Origin: Chersky-840 sp963811775
GTDB lineage: Bacteria; Actinomycetota; Acidimicrobiia; Acidimicrobiales; UBA8190
Length of the DNA stretch: 64,000 nt
Direction: 5' to 3'
Assembly (NCBI GenBank): GCA_963811775.1
Contig: CAWESO010000010.1
Location: forward strand, 124,001 to 188,000
The stretch's first letter is position 1, and the number at the start of each line of letters is the position of its first letter. The notes under the pieces were generated by a model. The model had not been told where the DNA came from, did no database searches, and worked only from the letters and a program-made list of their open reading frames with translations. Shown here piece after piece: positions 19,861 through 28,348 of the stretch. Made by a program: the position numbers and the translations under genes.

Positions 19861-20451
19861 CTACCAGGCGGGGTCGCGCACCGATCCCGGCTGACGATCG
19901 TTCCACGCAGCGTCGAAGGCCGGAGGCTGTGGCCCGCGCCGACAACTCTCCGCGAAGTTCGGATGCACGCGACTGAAGGTGACCCAGCGCCGCGATGCGT
20001 CGAGCTCGATGAGCACCGAGCCCGACCGTATGCGGGAGAGGGCGAGGGCCCATCGAGCTGCCGCGAGCACCGACCCGATCGCCAGCACCCCGGCGAGAAG
20101 TGCGGCGTGATGACCGAGAGCGAACAACGCCGCGATCAGAAGGATCGGCGTGGCCAGCGCGGACGGCCAGAGCTCCTGCTTGGCCCGCCGGAGCCGGACG
20201 TAGGCGGCGTCCGAGAAGGGGAGCCGGACCGTGAGCGTGCCGGCCGGCCTTCGCATAGCCCCGATCACGAGGAGCCCGAGCCATCCCAGCGGCCCGGCCA
20301 GGATCAGGAGCCATGCCACGCCGAGGCCGGTGCCGTCGGTGACCGGCGTGCTCACGACCAACGTGTCGGTCGTGGGGATCCCGTCTTTGATGCAGATCGG
20401 AGGCAGCCTGCCGAGCACGGCGTCGTCGACGAACACCGTTGCTTGGGCCAT
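19861..20451 (-). CDS. Membrane protein of unknown function
   Basis: About 196 residues from ATG 20451 (a start at 20487 adds 12). Two hydrophobic regions can be seen: one around 48-72 (VAWLLILAGPLGWLGLLVIG) and a longer one around 103-140 that could span once or twice. The N-terminal part has PPICIKDGIPTTDTLVV and the C-terminal third is polar with WVTFSRVHPNFAESC, which resembles PH-like segments of other actinobacterial membrane proteins. No family is recognised. It lies between the small Lrp-like gene and a lipoprotein gene on the same strand. Confidence 0.6.
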   Translation of the reverse strand: MAQATVFVDDAVLGRLPPICIKDGIPTTDTLVVSTPVTDGTGLGVAWLLILAGPLGWLGLLVIGAMRRPAGTLTVRLPFSDAAYVRLRRAKQELWPSALATPILLIAALFALGHHAALLAGVLAIGSVLAAARWALALSRIRSGSVLIELDASRRWVTFSRVHPNFAESCRRGPQPPAFDAAWNDRQPGSVRDPAW

Positions 20452-20544
20452 GGGCGGGACCCCCAGTCGGGAAGGCAGGCGAAGCATATCCGCAGGGCAC
20501 GTCGCTCACCCGAGCCGCGCCAGGCGCGCCAGCCGGCCCGGTCG

Positions 20545-21093
20545 TCACGATCTGGCGCGCAGTGTCACCGTCTCCGGTCGGGGGGCGGGGATCGTCGACG
20601 CCATGGGTCGGTCCCATTCCACGACGGCGCGGTACAGGCCCGGAGGCAGGGGGGGAGGGCCCGACGCCGTGCACGGCGGCATGGTGGCGTGATACGGGCC
20701 CGACTGCTGGCACGCCAAGTAGGTCGTGGCGACGGTGAAGGCGAGCGACGTCGTTCCGTGCCCGATGCGCAGAGGCCTGACATCGCAGTCGGCGGGCCAC
20801 GCCACCACCGGCGCGTAGGTGCGGTTGGTGAGCACCACCACGAACCGGGGACGGCAGGCGCCCCGGCCGAGCTCGAGCGGGACGCCGGGGTTGACGACGA
20901 CGAGCCGACCGTGGATCGGGGGTCCGGCCGTCGACACGGTGGTGTCGAGTTGCAGCGAGTCGGTGACGGCGGCCCCGGCGTGGCTCGGGGCGGCGGGACG
21001 AGGGAGGGTGCCGGCCCCGCTCCCGCACCCCGCCACCGCCAGGGCCACGACCACGACGGCGGCGCCGGTGCCTCGGCGGGAGTGGCGTCTCAT
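20545..21093 (-). CDS. Secreted lipoprotein of unknown function
   Basis: A 182-residue protein with a short Arg-rich start, a hydrophobic stretch AAVVVVALAVAGCG and a lipobox (LAVAGC, Cys about 23), so it should be lipidated and held on the outer face of the membrane. Behind it is a low-complexity Pro/Ala linker and a beta-rich domain with further Cys residues (ACRPRF, DCDVRP, ACQQSG, PPC). No enzymatic motif is seen. It precedes the membrane protein at 19861-20451 on the same strand with a 93-base gap. Confidence 0.6.
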   Translation of the reverse strand: MRRHSRRGTGAAVVVVALAVAGCGSGAGTLPRPAAPSHAGAAVTDSLQLDTTVSTAGPPIHGRLVVVNPGVPLELGRGACRPRFVVVLTNRTYAPVVAWPADCDVRPLRIGHGTTSLAFTVATTYLACQQSGPYHATMPPCTASGPPPLPPGLYRAVVEWDRPMASTIPAPRPETVTLRARS

Positions 21094-21159
21094 GCAGGTG
21101 TTGGACGACGGTGCGGGCCGCGTGGTTCCCGATCCCGCGGCGAGCTCGGGCCCGAGGCC

Positions 21160-21930
21160 CTAGCCCACGCCTGCCACCGGAGCGGAGCGGGGCGGGGTCT
21201 TCGCCACCAGGTCGACGAGGTCGCCGAGGACGAAGACGCCGTACCCGGTGGCGTGCTCGATGAGCCGATGCAAGAGGTCGGCCGTGGCGCGCACGTCGTC
21301 GAGGGCACGGTGCGAGGGCAGGTGCTCGAGGCGCAACGCGCTGGCGAGGGTGCGGAGCTTGCAGTTGGGCACGTCGGGGCGCACGAGCCGGCGGGCCAGA
21401 GCCAGGGTGTCGACGCTCGCGTTCGCGAGGGGCTCGTAACCGCCGCCGACCAGGGCGGCGTCGAGGAAGGACAGGTCGAACCCGACGTTGTGGCCTACGA
21501 CGACCGTGCCGTGCAGGAATTCGAGCAGCGAGGGGAGCACACTCGACACCGCCGGGGCGCCTCGCACCATGTCGTCGGTGATCCCGGTGAGCAGCGTGAT
21601 GAGCGGCGGGACGTCGCACCCGGGGTCGACCAGTGTCTGGAACTCCCCGAGGCATTCGCCCCCGCGGTACTTGGCCGCGGCGATCTCGGTGAGCGCCGCG
21701 GTGGCGGGGGAACCCCCCGTCGTCTCCACGTCGACGACGGCGAAGCACACGTCGAACAATGCCGCCCCCAGGTCGGGCCCGGGGCCCCAGGGGCCCTCGA
21801 CGGGTGCGGCGAGGGGTCCCGCCGCGGGGCTGGCGAGCGCTGTCTGGCCCGCGGCTCGCCGACCGGTGAGTCCGACCCACCGAGCCCAACGCGAGGGGGC
21901 GCCGATCGCCACGAGGTGAATGGTAAGCAC
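21160..21930 (-). CDS. DnaQ-type 3'-5' exonuclease
   Basis: About 256 residues from a GTG at 21930; the first 55 residues are poorly conserved, and a later start near 21912 is possible. The DEDDh exonuclease motifs are present: Exo I FAVVDVETTGG, Exo II GHNVGFDLSFLD, Exo III HRALDDVRATADL. This matches the epsilon-like exonucleases that proofread replication or process DNA ends. In actinobacteria such a domain is sometimes fused to a UvrC-like nuclease; here it is alone. Its neighbours give no clue. Confidence 0.88.
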   Translation of the reverse strand: MLTIHLVAIGAPSRWARWVGLTGRRAAGQTALASPAAGPLAAPVEGPWGPGPDLGAALFDVCFAVVDVETTGGSPATAALTEIAAAKYRGGECLGEFQTLVDPGCDVPPLITLLTGITDDMVRGAPAVSSVLPSLLEFLHGTVVVGHNVGFDLSFLDAALVGGGYEPLANASVDTLALARRLVRPDVPNCKLRTLASALRLEHLPSHRALDDVRATADLLHRLIEHATGYGVFVLGDLVDLVAKTPPRSAPVAGVG

Positions 21931-21997
21931 GAGGGTGTTCGGTGACGGGGACCCGGGCCCGGCCGGGCGGTGACGGCGCAGCGGTAGCGTGGGCGCC

Positions 21998-22294
21998 GTG
22001 AGCCCGGCACCGAGCCCGAGTACGAGCCGCTACCGCTGCACGGCGTGCGGCAATATCACACGCTTCGACGTCGTCTCCGACCGCCGCGCCAAGGCTTTCC
22101 ACCACTACAGCGTGGGAGGCGAGCTCACCGTCGAGGACGTGGAGGTGCTGTCGGAGTCCGTGATCGAGGTGAGCTGCCGGTGGTGCGGGCACGGCCGGTC
22201 GATCGAGGTGCTCGACGACGAGGAAGGCCCGCCCCCCGGTGGCCCCCCGTCCGACGTCGTCGCACCGGCCGACGCAGGCGGTGCACCGGCCTGA
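21998..22294 (+). CDS. Small zinc-ribbon protein
   Basis: About 98 residues from GTG 21998. Two CxxC pairs, CTAC near residue 17 and CRWC near 64, are spaced as in a zinc ribbon, with SRYRCTACGNITRFDVVSDRR between them and an acidic Pro/Gly-rich tail. It is divergent from the exonuclease gene and 35 bases upstream of another small Cys protein, so the two are probably co-transcribed. No function is known to me. Confidence 0.7.
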   Translation: MSPAPSPSTSRYRCTACGNITRFDVVSDRRAKAFHHYSVGGELTVEDVEVLSESVIEVSCRWCGHGRSIEVLDDEEGPPPGGPPSDVVAPADAGGAPA

Positions 22295-22329
22295 TCCGGG
22301 CCGTTACACCCGGGCGCGACGCTGTCCCC

Positions 22330-22587
22330 ATGACACCGACCGGCGCCCGGACCGACAGGCTCCACGTGGCCAGCGATGCGCCCATCAGCATCAGCTGCGA
22401 CGACTGCGACCTCCAGGGAACCTCGGCGTGCGCGGACTGCCTGGTGAGTTTCGTGCTCGGGCGCGAGCCTGACGACGCCATCGTGGTCGACGTCGAAGAG
22501 GCACGGGCCATGCGGATGCTGTCGCGCGCCGGTCTCGTGCCCGAGCTCCGGCATTCGGGCGTCGACGGGAACTGGGCCACGGGCTGA
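22330..22587 (+). CDS. Small Cys-rich protein of actinobacterial type
   Basis: An 85-residue protein from ATG 22330. Residues 21-42 contain CDDCDLQGTSACADCLVSF, four cysteines in two CxxC pairs that may bind zinc or an iron-sulfur cluster; the C-terminal half is helical (EARAMRMLSRAGLVPELRH). This pattern is familiar from short conserved actinobacterial proteins without a defined role. It follows the zinc-ribbon gene on the same strand. Confidence 0.7.
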   Translation: MTPTGARTDRLHVASDAPISISCDDCDLQGTSACADCLVSFVLGREPDDAIVVDVEEARAMRMLSRAGLVPELRHSGVDGNWATG

Positions 22588-22593
22588 CGCGGC

Positions 22594-22640
22594 GGGGGCG
22601 CACCGTCGGGCCGGGGGCGCACCGTCGGGCCGGGGGCGCG
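22594..22640 (+). repeat. Short GC-rich direct repeat upstream of the glycosyltransferase
   Basis: A 19-bp sequence containing GGGGGCGCACCGTCGGGCC occurs about two and a half times head to tail between the small Cys-protein gene and the glycosyltransferase. No function is assigned. Confidence 0.75.
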
Positions 22641-22696
22641 AGCCCGCCGGCATGCCAGCATGGGCCCATGCACCTGCCCGGGGTCGGACCACGGCG

Positions 22697-23839
22697 ATGA
22701 CCCACCTCCTCGTCACGAACGACTTCCCGCCCAAGGTGGGGGGCATCCAGGCGTACCTGTGGGAGCTGTGGCGCCGCATGGACCCGTCGTCGTTCGCCGT
22801 GCTCACCGCTTCCTCGCATCCCGACGCACCCGCCTTCGACGCCGAGCAGAAAGGCCTCGGATTCCGCATCGAGCGGGTCCGGGCCCCGGTCCTGCTCCCC
22901 ACCCCGGCCACGGTCCGGCGCATCCGGGACACGGCGCTCCACCTCGGCGCCTCGCTCGTCGTCCTCGACCCCGCCCTGCCCCTCGGGCTGGTCGGGCCGG
23001 CGCTCGGTGGGCTTCCCTACGCCGTCGTGCTCCACGGCGCCGAGGTCACCGTGCCCGGCCGGTTGCCGGGCTCGCGCCACGCGCTGGCGTACGTGCTGTC
23101 GCGCTCGGTCCTCGCCGTGTGCGCCGGGGGCTATCCCGCGGCGGAGGCCCGGCGTGTCGCCGGCGCGCACATGCCACCGGTGGTGGAGGTCCCGCCCGGG
23201 GTGGACATCGACCGCCTGACCCCCCTCACGGCCGCGGCCCGCCGCAAGGGCCGGGTCGCCCTGGGGCTCCCGGTCGAGGGCCCGGTGGTCGTGAGCGTGA
23301 GCCGGCTCGTCCCCCGCAAGGGAATGGACGTCCTCATCGACGCCGCCGCCGCGCTCGTGCCGTCGTTCCCCGACCTGACCGTGGTCATCGGCGGGACCGG
23401 GCGCGACCGGGCCCGGCTCGAGGCCCGGGTGCGCGCCAGCGGGGCCCCGGTGCACCTGCTCGGCGCGGTGTCGCCCGACGACCTGCCCCAGCTCTACGGC
23501 GTGGCCGACGTGTTCGTCATGGCGTGCCGCGACCGGTGGCTGGGCCTCGAGCAGGAGGGCTTCGGCATCGTCTTCCTTGAGGCCGCGGCGTGCGGGGTGG
23601 CGCAGGTGGCCGGGCGCAGCGGCGGCGCGGCGGAAGCCGTGCTCCACGGACAGACCGGCCTCGTGGTGGACGACCCCGCGGACCCCGGACAGGTGGCCGC
23701 GGCGCTGCGCCGGCTGCTCACCGACGACGAGCTGCGTCGCCGCATGGGGCGTGCTGCTCGGCGCCGGGCCCGGACGGGCTTCGATTGGGACCTCCTCGCA
23801 CATAGGCTGGCCAGCGCATTGCAGGACGTGGAAGGCTGA
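22697..23839 (+). CDS. GT4-family glycosyltransferase, phosphatidylinositol mannosyltransferase-like (PimB-like)
   Basis: About 380 residues from ATG 22697; an upstream start at 22652 adds a low-quality leader. The N-terminal motif TNDFPPKVGGIQAYLWELWRRM and the nucleotide-sugar domain SRLVPRKGMDVLIDA, then the acceptor-phosphate region EQEGFGIVFLEAAACGV (EX7E), match GT4 enzymes of the PimB/MgtA group. Such enzymes add mannose from GDP-mannose to phosphatidylinositol mannosides on the inner membrane face. The SRPBCC and ROK-kinase genes follow on the same strand. The exact acceptor is inferred by resemblance only. Confidence 0.87.
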   Translation: MTHLLVTNDFPPKVGGIQAYLWELWRRMDPSSFAVLTASSHPDAPAFDAEQKGLGFRIERVRAPVLLPTPATVRRIRDTALHLGASLVVLDPALPLGLVGPALGGLPYAVVLHGAEVTVPGRLPGSRHALAYVLSRSVLAVCAGGYPAAEARRVAGAHMPPVVEVPPGVDIDRLTPLTAAARRKGRVALGLPVEGPVVVSVSRLVPRKGMDVLIDAAAALVPSFPDLTVVIGGTGRDRARLEARVRASGAPVHLLGAVSPDDLPQLYGVADVFVMACRDRWLGLEQEGFGIVFLEAAACGVAQVAGRSGGAAEAVLHGQTGLVVDDPADPGQVAAALRRLLTDDELRRRMGRAARRRARTGFDWDLLAHRLASALQDVEG

Positions 23840-23921
23840 ACGCCGCCCACCCCGCCCGAGGCCTGGGAGCGGCACCCCGACCGGGGCCCCTCCGCAGCGA
23901 GAAGCAAACAAAGGAGTGCTT

Positions 23922-24371
23922 GTGGCGGAACTGGCCACCGAGCGAATGGTCGTCACCGCCACGCCGGAGCAGTGCTTCGCCGTGGTGAGCGACATCGAGC
24001 GGTACCCGGAGTGGGCGGCCGACATCAAGCAGGTCCTGGTCGAGCGGCGTGACGACGAGGGGCGGCCGGGCGAGGCGACCTTCCGTGCCGGGGCCTTCGG
24101 CCGGTCCACGAGTTACACCCTGGCCTACGACTTCTCGAAGGCTCCCCGGATCCTGGCCTGGAAGCAGACGGCGGGCGACCTCACCTCCAAGCTCGACGGG
24201 AGCTACCGCTTCGACGCCGCCGGCGACGGCTCGACCGAGGTCACCTACGCCCTCGAGGTCGAGCTGCGGGTCCCGCTCCCGGGCTTCATCAAGCGCCGGG
24301 CGCAGAGCCGCATCATGCACACCGCGCTCGAGGAGCTCAAGGCACGCGTCGAGTCCTCGCTCACGACGTGA
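23922..24371 (+). CDS. SRPBCC (polyketide cyclase/dehydratase-like) family protein
   Basis: A 149-residue single-domain protein from GTG 23922, with AAGGAG five bases upstream, which fixes the start. The START-like fold shows as TERMVVTATPEQCFAVVSDIERYPEWAADIKQ at the N-terminus and a long C-terminal helix IMHTALEELKARVES. These proteins form a hydrophobic cavity for lipids, polyketides or sterols. It lies between the glycosyltransferase and the ROK kinase genes, as also seen in other actinobacteria, which hints at a role in lipid or cell-envelope metabolism. Confidence 0.85.
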   Translation: MAELATERMVVTATPEQCFAVVSDIERYPEWAADIKQVLVERRDDEGRPGEATFRAGAFGRSTSYTLAYDFSKAPRILAWKQTAGDLTSKLDGSYRFDAAGDGSTEVTYALEVELRVPLPGFIKRRAQSRIMHTALEELKARVESSLTT

Positions 24372-24417
24372 GCGCGGGCCCGGCCCCGACTCCCGCCCAC
24401 CGGCACAGGAGGTCGGC

Positions 24418-25443
24418 GTGGCCGGGCAGGTGACGATCGGGATCGACGTCGGGGGCACCAAGGTGCTCGGCTTGGCCGTCGACGACGAGGGTGTGGTGCT
24501 GGGCGACGTGCGCGTCCCGAGCCCGGGGCGCACCGTCGTGCCGATGCCGGGCGACGGCGCCTCGGAGCTCGGGCCCGGGGAGGACGACGTCGTGATCGAG
24601 GTCCTGGCCTCGGTGGCCGAGCAATTGCGCGACAGCATCGACGCCGAGGTGTCGTCGGTGGGCGTCGGGGCGCCCGGCCTCGTCGACAACACCGGGGTGC
24701 TGCGCTACGCCCCCAACCTGCCGCGCGGGACGGGGCTCGACATCGCCGGCGGCCTGGCGGCCCGCCTCGGGGGCATGCGGACCGTCGTCGACAACGACGC
24801 CACGTGCGCCACGGTGGCGGAGTGGGCCTTCGGCGCCGCCGCAGGCGCCACCGACGCCGTCATGGTCACGCTCGGCACCGGCATCGGGGGCGGCATCATC
24901 GCCGGGGGCCGCGTGGTGCGGGGGGCCTCGGGGTTCGGCGGCGAGATCGGGCACATGGTGGTCGACCCCACCGGGCCGGCGTGCCCGTGCGGTAAGCGGG
25001 GCTGTTGGGAGCGCTTCGCGTCGGGGAGCGGCCTCGGGCGCCTGGCCCGCGACGCGGCCCACGCCGGCCGGCTCGACCACGTCGTCGCCCTCGCCGGTGG
25101 GGATGCCGAGTCGGTCCGAGGGGAGCACGTGCTCGTGGCGGCCAAGGCCGGCGACAGCGGGGCCCTGGCCGTGCTGGGCGAGCTGGGGTGGTGGCTGGCC
25201 CTCGGGCTCTCCAACCTCGCGCTCGCCCTCGACCCCGCCGTCATGGTCTACGGGGGAGGCCTGGTCGAGACCGTCACCCTCGTCCTCGACAAGGTGCGGA
25301 CCGACTTCGACGCCTTGCTCGAGGGCCGCGCTTTCCGGCCCGAGGTGAAGATCCTCCCCGCCCTGCTCGGCGAGCGGGCCGGGGCGATGGGCGCGGCGCT
25401 GGTGGCGCGCGCCGGTGACCGCTACCGCGTCGACGTGGCCTGA
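24418..25443 (+). CDS. ROK-family glucokinase
   Basis: About 341 residues from GTG 24418, placed by an AGGAGG five bases upstream. Nucleotide motif IGIDVGGTKVLG; middle VDNDATCATVAEW containing the catalytic Asp; TLGTGIGGGII; and the ROK zinc motif CPCGKRGCWE preceded by GEIGHMVV. ROK glucokinases phosphorylate glucose or a related hexose with ATP. The insert at about 45-60 (PGDGASELGPGED) is family-variable. The substrate is likely glucose but is not certain. It is part of a five-gene rightward run. Confidence 0.9.
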   Translation: MAGQVTIGIDVGGTKVLGLAVDDEGVVLGDVRVPSPGRTVVPMPGDGASELGPGEDDVVIEVLASVAEQLRDSIDAEVSSVGVGAPGLVDNTGVLRYAPNLPRGTGLDIAGGLAARLGGMRTVVDNDATCATVAEWAFGAAAGATDAVMVTLGTGIGGGIIAGGRVVRGASGFGGEIGHMVVDPTGPACPCGKRGCWERFASGSGLGRLARDAAHAGRLDHVVALAGGDAESVRGEHVLVAAKAGDSGALAVLGELGWWLALGLSNLALALDPAVMVYGGGLVETVTLVLDKVRTDFDALLEGRAFRPEVKILPALLGERAGAMGAALVARAGDRYRVDVA

Positions 25444-25484
25444 GCGCCGCGCCTTCGGTTCCCGATGGCGTCGACCGCCACGCG

Positions 25485-26177
25485 ATGAAGGTCGGGGTCA
25501 CGCTGCCGACGTTTCGCGACGACGCCGCCTGCATCCCCGCTGCGGTGCGGGCCGAGGAGCTCGGTCTCGACGGCGTGTTCGTCTTCGACCACCTGTGGCC
25601 GATGGGCGCGCCGGAGCGTCCCGCCCTGTCGGCCTTCCCCGTCCTCGGGGCCCTGGCCGCCGCCACCGGGCGGGTGTGCTTCGGGCCGTTGGTGGCGCGC
25701 GTCGGGCTCGTGCCCGACGAGGTCCTCGTGGCCGCGCTCCTGTCGCTCGAGCAGATGGCCCCGGGCCGCCTGATCGCCGGGCTCGGCACGGGCGACAGCA
25801 AGAGCGCGGCCGAGAACCTGGCGTTCGGAATCCCCTTCGACCCGGCCGACCAGCGCCGGCTGGCGCTGCGCCGGTGCGCAACCCACCTGCGTTCCCGGGG
25901 GGTGCCGGTGTGGGTGGGGGGCGGGGCGCCAGCCACCGCCGAGCTCGCCGTCGATCTCGGCGCGGCGCTGAACCTGTGGGAGGGCCAGCCCGCGGCGCTG
26001 GCCGGTCTCCAGACCCGGTGTGAGGTGACGTGGGCCGGGTCGGTGGCGGGAGGGGTCCCCGAGATCACGCAGTGGCTGGAGGAGGTGGCCGGGGCCGGCG
26101 CCACGTGGGCGGTGTGCGCGTGGCCGTCGTCGATCGAAGCGGTGGCCGAGGCAGCCGCCAACGTGCGCGACTCCTGA
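25485..26177 (+). CDS. Luciferase-like (LLM class) flavin-dependent oxidoreductase
   Basis: A 230-residue protein with the TIM-barrel pattern of bacterial-luciferase/F420-dependent oxidoreductases: GVTLPTFRDDAACIPAAVRAEELG at the N-terminus, FVFDHLWPMG, then LEQMAPGRLIAGLGTGDSKSAAEN. It is shorter than the usual 290-330 residues, lacking part of the C-terminal helices, so it may be a compact subfamily. The cofactor (FMN or F420) cannot be told. Its start is 41 bases after the kinase stop. Confidence 0.82.
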   Translation: MKVGVTLPTFRDDAACIPAAVRAEELGLDGVFVFDHLWPMGAPERPALSAFPVLGALAAATGRVCFGPLVARVGLVPDEVLVAALLSLEQMAPGRLIAGLGTGDSKSAAENLAFGIPFDPADQRRLALRRCATHLRSRGVPVWVGGGAPATAELAVDLGAALNLWEGQPAALAGLQTRCEVTWAGSVAGGVPEITQWLEEVAGAGATWAVCAWPSSIEAVAEAAANVRDS

Positions 26178-26248
26178 GCGTCGCCGGCGCCGGGCCGGGG
26201 CCGGTGCGCGTCGCGGGACGCGCTCAGGACGGGGACTAACCTCGGGCG

Positions 26249-27451
26249 ATGGAGTTCCGACGGATCAACGGCCTGCCCCCGTACGTCTTCGCGCACATCG
26301 AGGCGCTGAAGTTGGCGGCCCGTCGAGCCGGGAGCGACGTCGTCGACCTGGGCTTCGGCAACCCGGACCTGCCGTCGCCGGACGCCGCGGTCGAGAAGCT
26401 CGCCGAAGCCGTCCACAACCCCAAGAACCACCGGTACTCGGCCAGCAAGGGCATCCCGAAGCTGCGCCAGGCCATCTCCGCGCTGTACATGCGACGCTTC
26501 GGGGTCGAGCTCGACCCCGACACCGAGGTGGTGACGACCATCGGTGCCAAAGAAGGGATGTCGCACCTCATGTGGGTGCTCCTTGCGCCGGGCGACAGCG
26601 CGCTGGTGCCCTCGCCGTCGTACCCGATCCACATCTACGCCCCTCTCTTCGCCGGGGCCGAGGTCCGGCAGGTCCGGCTGGAGCAGGCCACCAACGTCGA
26701 CGGCCCACCGGCGTCCGAGGCGTTCTTCGACAACTTGATGGAGTCATGGGAGTCCGCGTGGCCGAAGCCGCGCGTGATCGTGCTGTCGTTCCCCCACAAT
26801 CCCACCACGGCGTGTGTCGACCTAGCGTGGATGCAGCGCATCGTCGACTTCGCCCGCGAACACGACGTCGTGCTCGTCCACGACTTCGCCTACGCGGACA
26901 TCTCCTTCGACGGCTACACGCCGCCGTCGATCCTGCAGGTGCCCGGGGCCAAGGACGTGGCCGTGGAGCTGTACTCGCTCACTAAGTCGTTCTCCATGGC
27001 CGGATGGCGCGTGGCCTTCATGGTGGGAAACGCCGAGATCGTGGCCGCGCTGACCAAGCTCAAGAGCTACCTCGACTACGGGACGTTCCAACCCATCCAG
27101 ATCGCCGCCATCGTGGCCATGAACGAGGTGCCCGACTACCCGAAATGGATCAACGAGTGCTACCTGGCCCGGCGCGACGCCCTGTGCGACGGGCTCCACC
27201 GCATCGGGTGGAACCTGACGCCGCCCAAGGGGACCATGTTCGTGTGGGCCCCGATTCCCGAGCCCTACCGCGACATGGGCTCCCTGGACTTTGCGTCGTT
27301 CCTCGTGTCCGAAGCTGAGGTGGCCACCTCACCAGGGGTCGGGTTCGGCCCGGGCGGCGACGGCCACGTGCGCTTCGCGCTCATCGAGAACGAGCAGCGC
27401 ATCGGCCAGGCGGTGCGCAACCTGCGCCGGGCACTCACCAAGCTGCACTGA
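26249..27451 (+). CDS. Class I/II PLP-dependent aminotransferase (AlaC-like)
   Basis: A 400-residue fold-type I aminotransferase. It has LGFGNPDLPSP near residue 35, AKEGMSHLMWVLLAPGD for the cofactor phosphate region, SFPHNPTT, HDFAYADISFDG with the Asp/Tyr contacts, and the PLP-Schiff-base lysine in YSLTKSFSMAGWRVAFMVG. The C-terminus has the substrate-carboxylate Arg in GHVRFALIENEQR. This is closest in feel to glutamate-pyruvate aminotransferases of the AlaC group and to LL-diaminopimelate aminotransferases. Its last codons (Thr-Lys-Leu-His-stop) already form the first unit of the 16-bp tandem repeat, so the gene end has been remodelled or has seeded the repeat. Confidence 0.9.
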   Translation: MEFRRINGLPPYVFAHIEALKLAARRAGSDVVDLGFGNPDLPSPDAAVEKLAEAVHNPKNHRYSASKGIPKLRQAISALYMRRFGVELDPDTEVVTTIGAKEGMSHLMWVLLAPGDSALVPSPSYPIHIYAPLFAGAEVRQVRLEQATNVDGPPASEAFFDNLMESWESAWPKPRVIVLSFPHNPTTACVDLAWMQRIVDFAREHDVVLVHDFAYADISFDGYTPPSILQVPGAKDVAVELYSLTKSFSMAGWRVAFMVGNAEIVAALTKLKSYLDYGTFQPIQIAAIVAMNEVPDYPKWINECYLARRDALCDGLHRIGWNLTPPKGTMFVWAPIPEPYRDMGSLDFASFLVSEAEVATSPGVGFGPGGDGHVRFALIENEQRIGQAVRNLRRALTKLH

Positions 27452-27885
27452 GTCCAAGCTGCACTGAGTCCAAGCTGCACTGAGTCCAAGCTGCACTGAG
27501 TCCAAGCTGCACTGAGTCCAAGCTGCACTGAGTCCAAGCTGCACTGAGTCCAAGCTGCACTGAGTCCAAGCTGCACTGAGTCCAAGCTGCACTGAGTCCA
27601 AGCTGCACTGAGTCCAAGCTGCACTGAGTCCAAGCTGCACTGAGTCCAAGCTGCACTGAGTCCAAGCTGCACTGAGTCCAAGCTGCACTGAGTCCAAGCT
27701 GCACTGAGTCCAAGCTGCACTGAGTCCAAGCTGCACTGAGTCCAAGCTGCACTGAGTCCAAGCTGCACTGAGTCCAAGCTGCACTGAGTCCAAGCTGCAC
27801 TGAGTCCAAGCTGCACTGAGTCCAAGCTGCACTGAGTCCAAGCTGCACTGAGTCCAAGCTGCACTGAGTCCAAGCTGCACTGAGT
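27438..27885 (+). repeat. 28 perfect copies of a 16-bp tandem repeat (CCAAGCTGCACTGAGT)
   Basis: The array is exactly 448 bases with no mismatch seen. It starts inside the aminotransferase gene, so the Lys-Leu-His codons and the TGA stop belong to the first unit, and it ends 49 bases before the end of the next gene on the other strand. The unit is not a multiple of three, so copy-number changes leave the aminotransferase end unchanged (each unit carries the stop). No spacers exist, so it is not a CRISPR array. It lies between converging genes, where terminators are expected, but no strong hairpin is present within the unit. Confidence 0.97.
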
Positions 27886-27934
27886 CGGGACCCCGTCGTC
27901 CGGCGCGGCGTCGCCGCCGCGTCGCCGGCTCGAC

Positions 27935-28309
27935 TCAGCGGCCCAAGGCGCGCACGAAGTCGTCGGGGTCCTCCAGGCTCAGCGTCAGCACGTGCAGCTT
28001 GACCGGGATCCCCACCGCCCAGGCTCGGACGGCGGGGTCGACGGTGACCGCCACGAGCCCGGTGGCGGCGCCGTTCACGAGCCAGCGACCCCGCCAGCCG
28101 TGCACGCCGATGCCGCCGACGAGCCCCTGTCGGGGTTGCACGTCGGTGACCTGGCCCACCGGGATGGCGCAGCGGAACGTCCATCCCATGCGCACGTGCA
28201 GGGTGCCGCTCTCGAGCTCGATCCTCGAGAACCCCGGGCCCATGCCGAGGATCGACAGGAGGGGGCGGAAGACCCCGTAGCGGAAGTTGAACGTGCGGGG
28301 CCCGGTCAC
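27935..28309 (-). CDS. Conserved-looking small protein, PH-like fold suspected
   Basis: A 124-residue protein with beta-rich, aromatic-containing segments (GPRTFNFRYGVFRPLLSILGM, FSRIELESGTLHVRMGWTFRCAIPVGQVTDV) and a final SLEDPDDFVRALGR. The repeated pattern of strand, charged turn and strand resembles PH-like proteins of actinobacteria, including the damaged gene at 30991-31411, whose middle has similar spacing. No function is known. It lies 50 bases from the tandem-repeat array and 39 bases from the TetR gene on the same strand. Confidence 0.6.
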   Translation of the reverse strand: MTGPRTFNFRYGVFRPLLSILGMGPGFSRIELESGTLHVRMGWTFRCAIPVGQVTDVQPRQGLVGGIGVHGWRGRWLVNGAATGLVAVTVDPAVRAWAVGIPVKLHVLTLSLEDPDDFVRALGR

Positions 28310-28348
28310 GGGCGCACAGGACTCGTCGGGGTCATGGCGCTGATTGTC

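Noticed and set aside
27438..27885. CRISPR array
   Set aside because: The repeats are directly abutting with no spacers, and no cas genes are present.
27265..28184. Long minus-strand open frames of repeated LGLSAAWTQCSLDSVQ across the 16-bp array
   Set aside because: A 16-base unit lacking stops in several frames makes such frames automatically; there is no ribosome-binding site, and the frames run into antisense of neighbouring genes.
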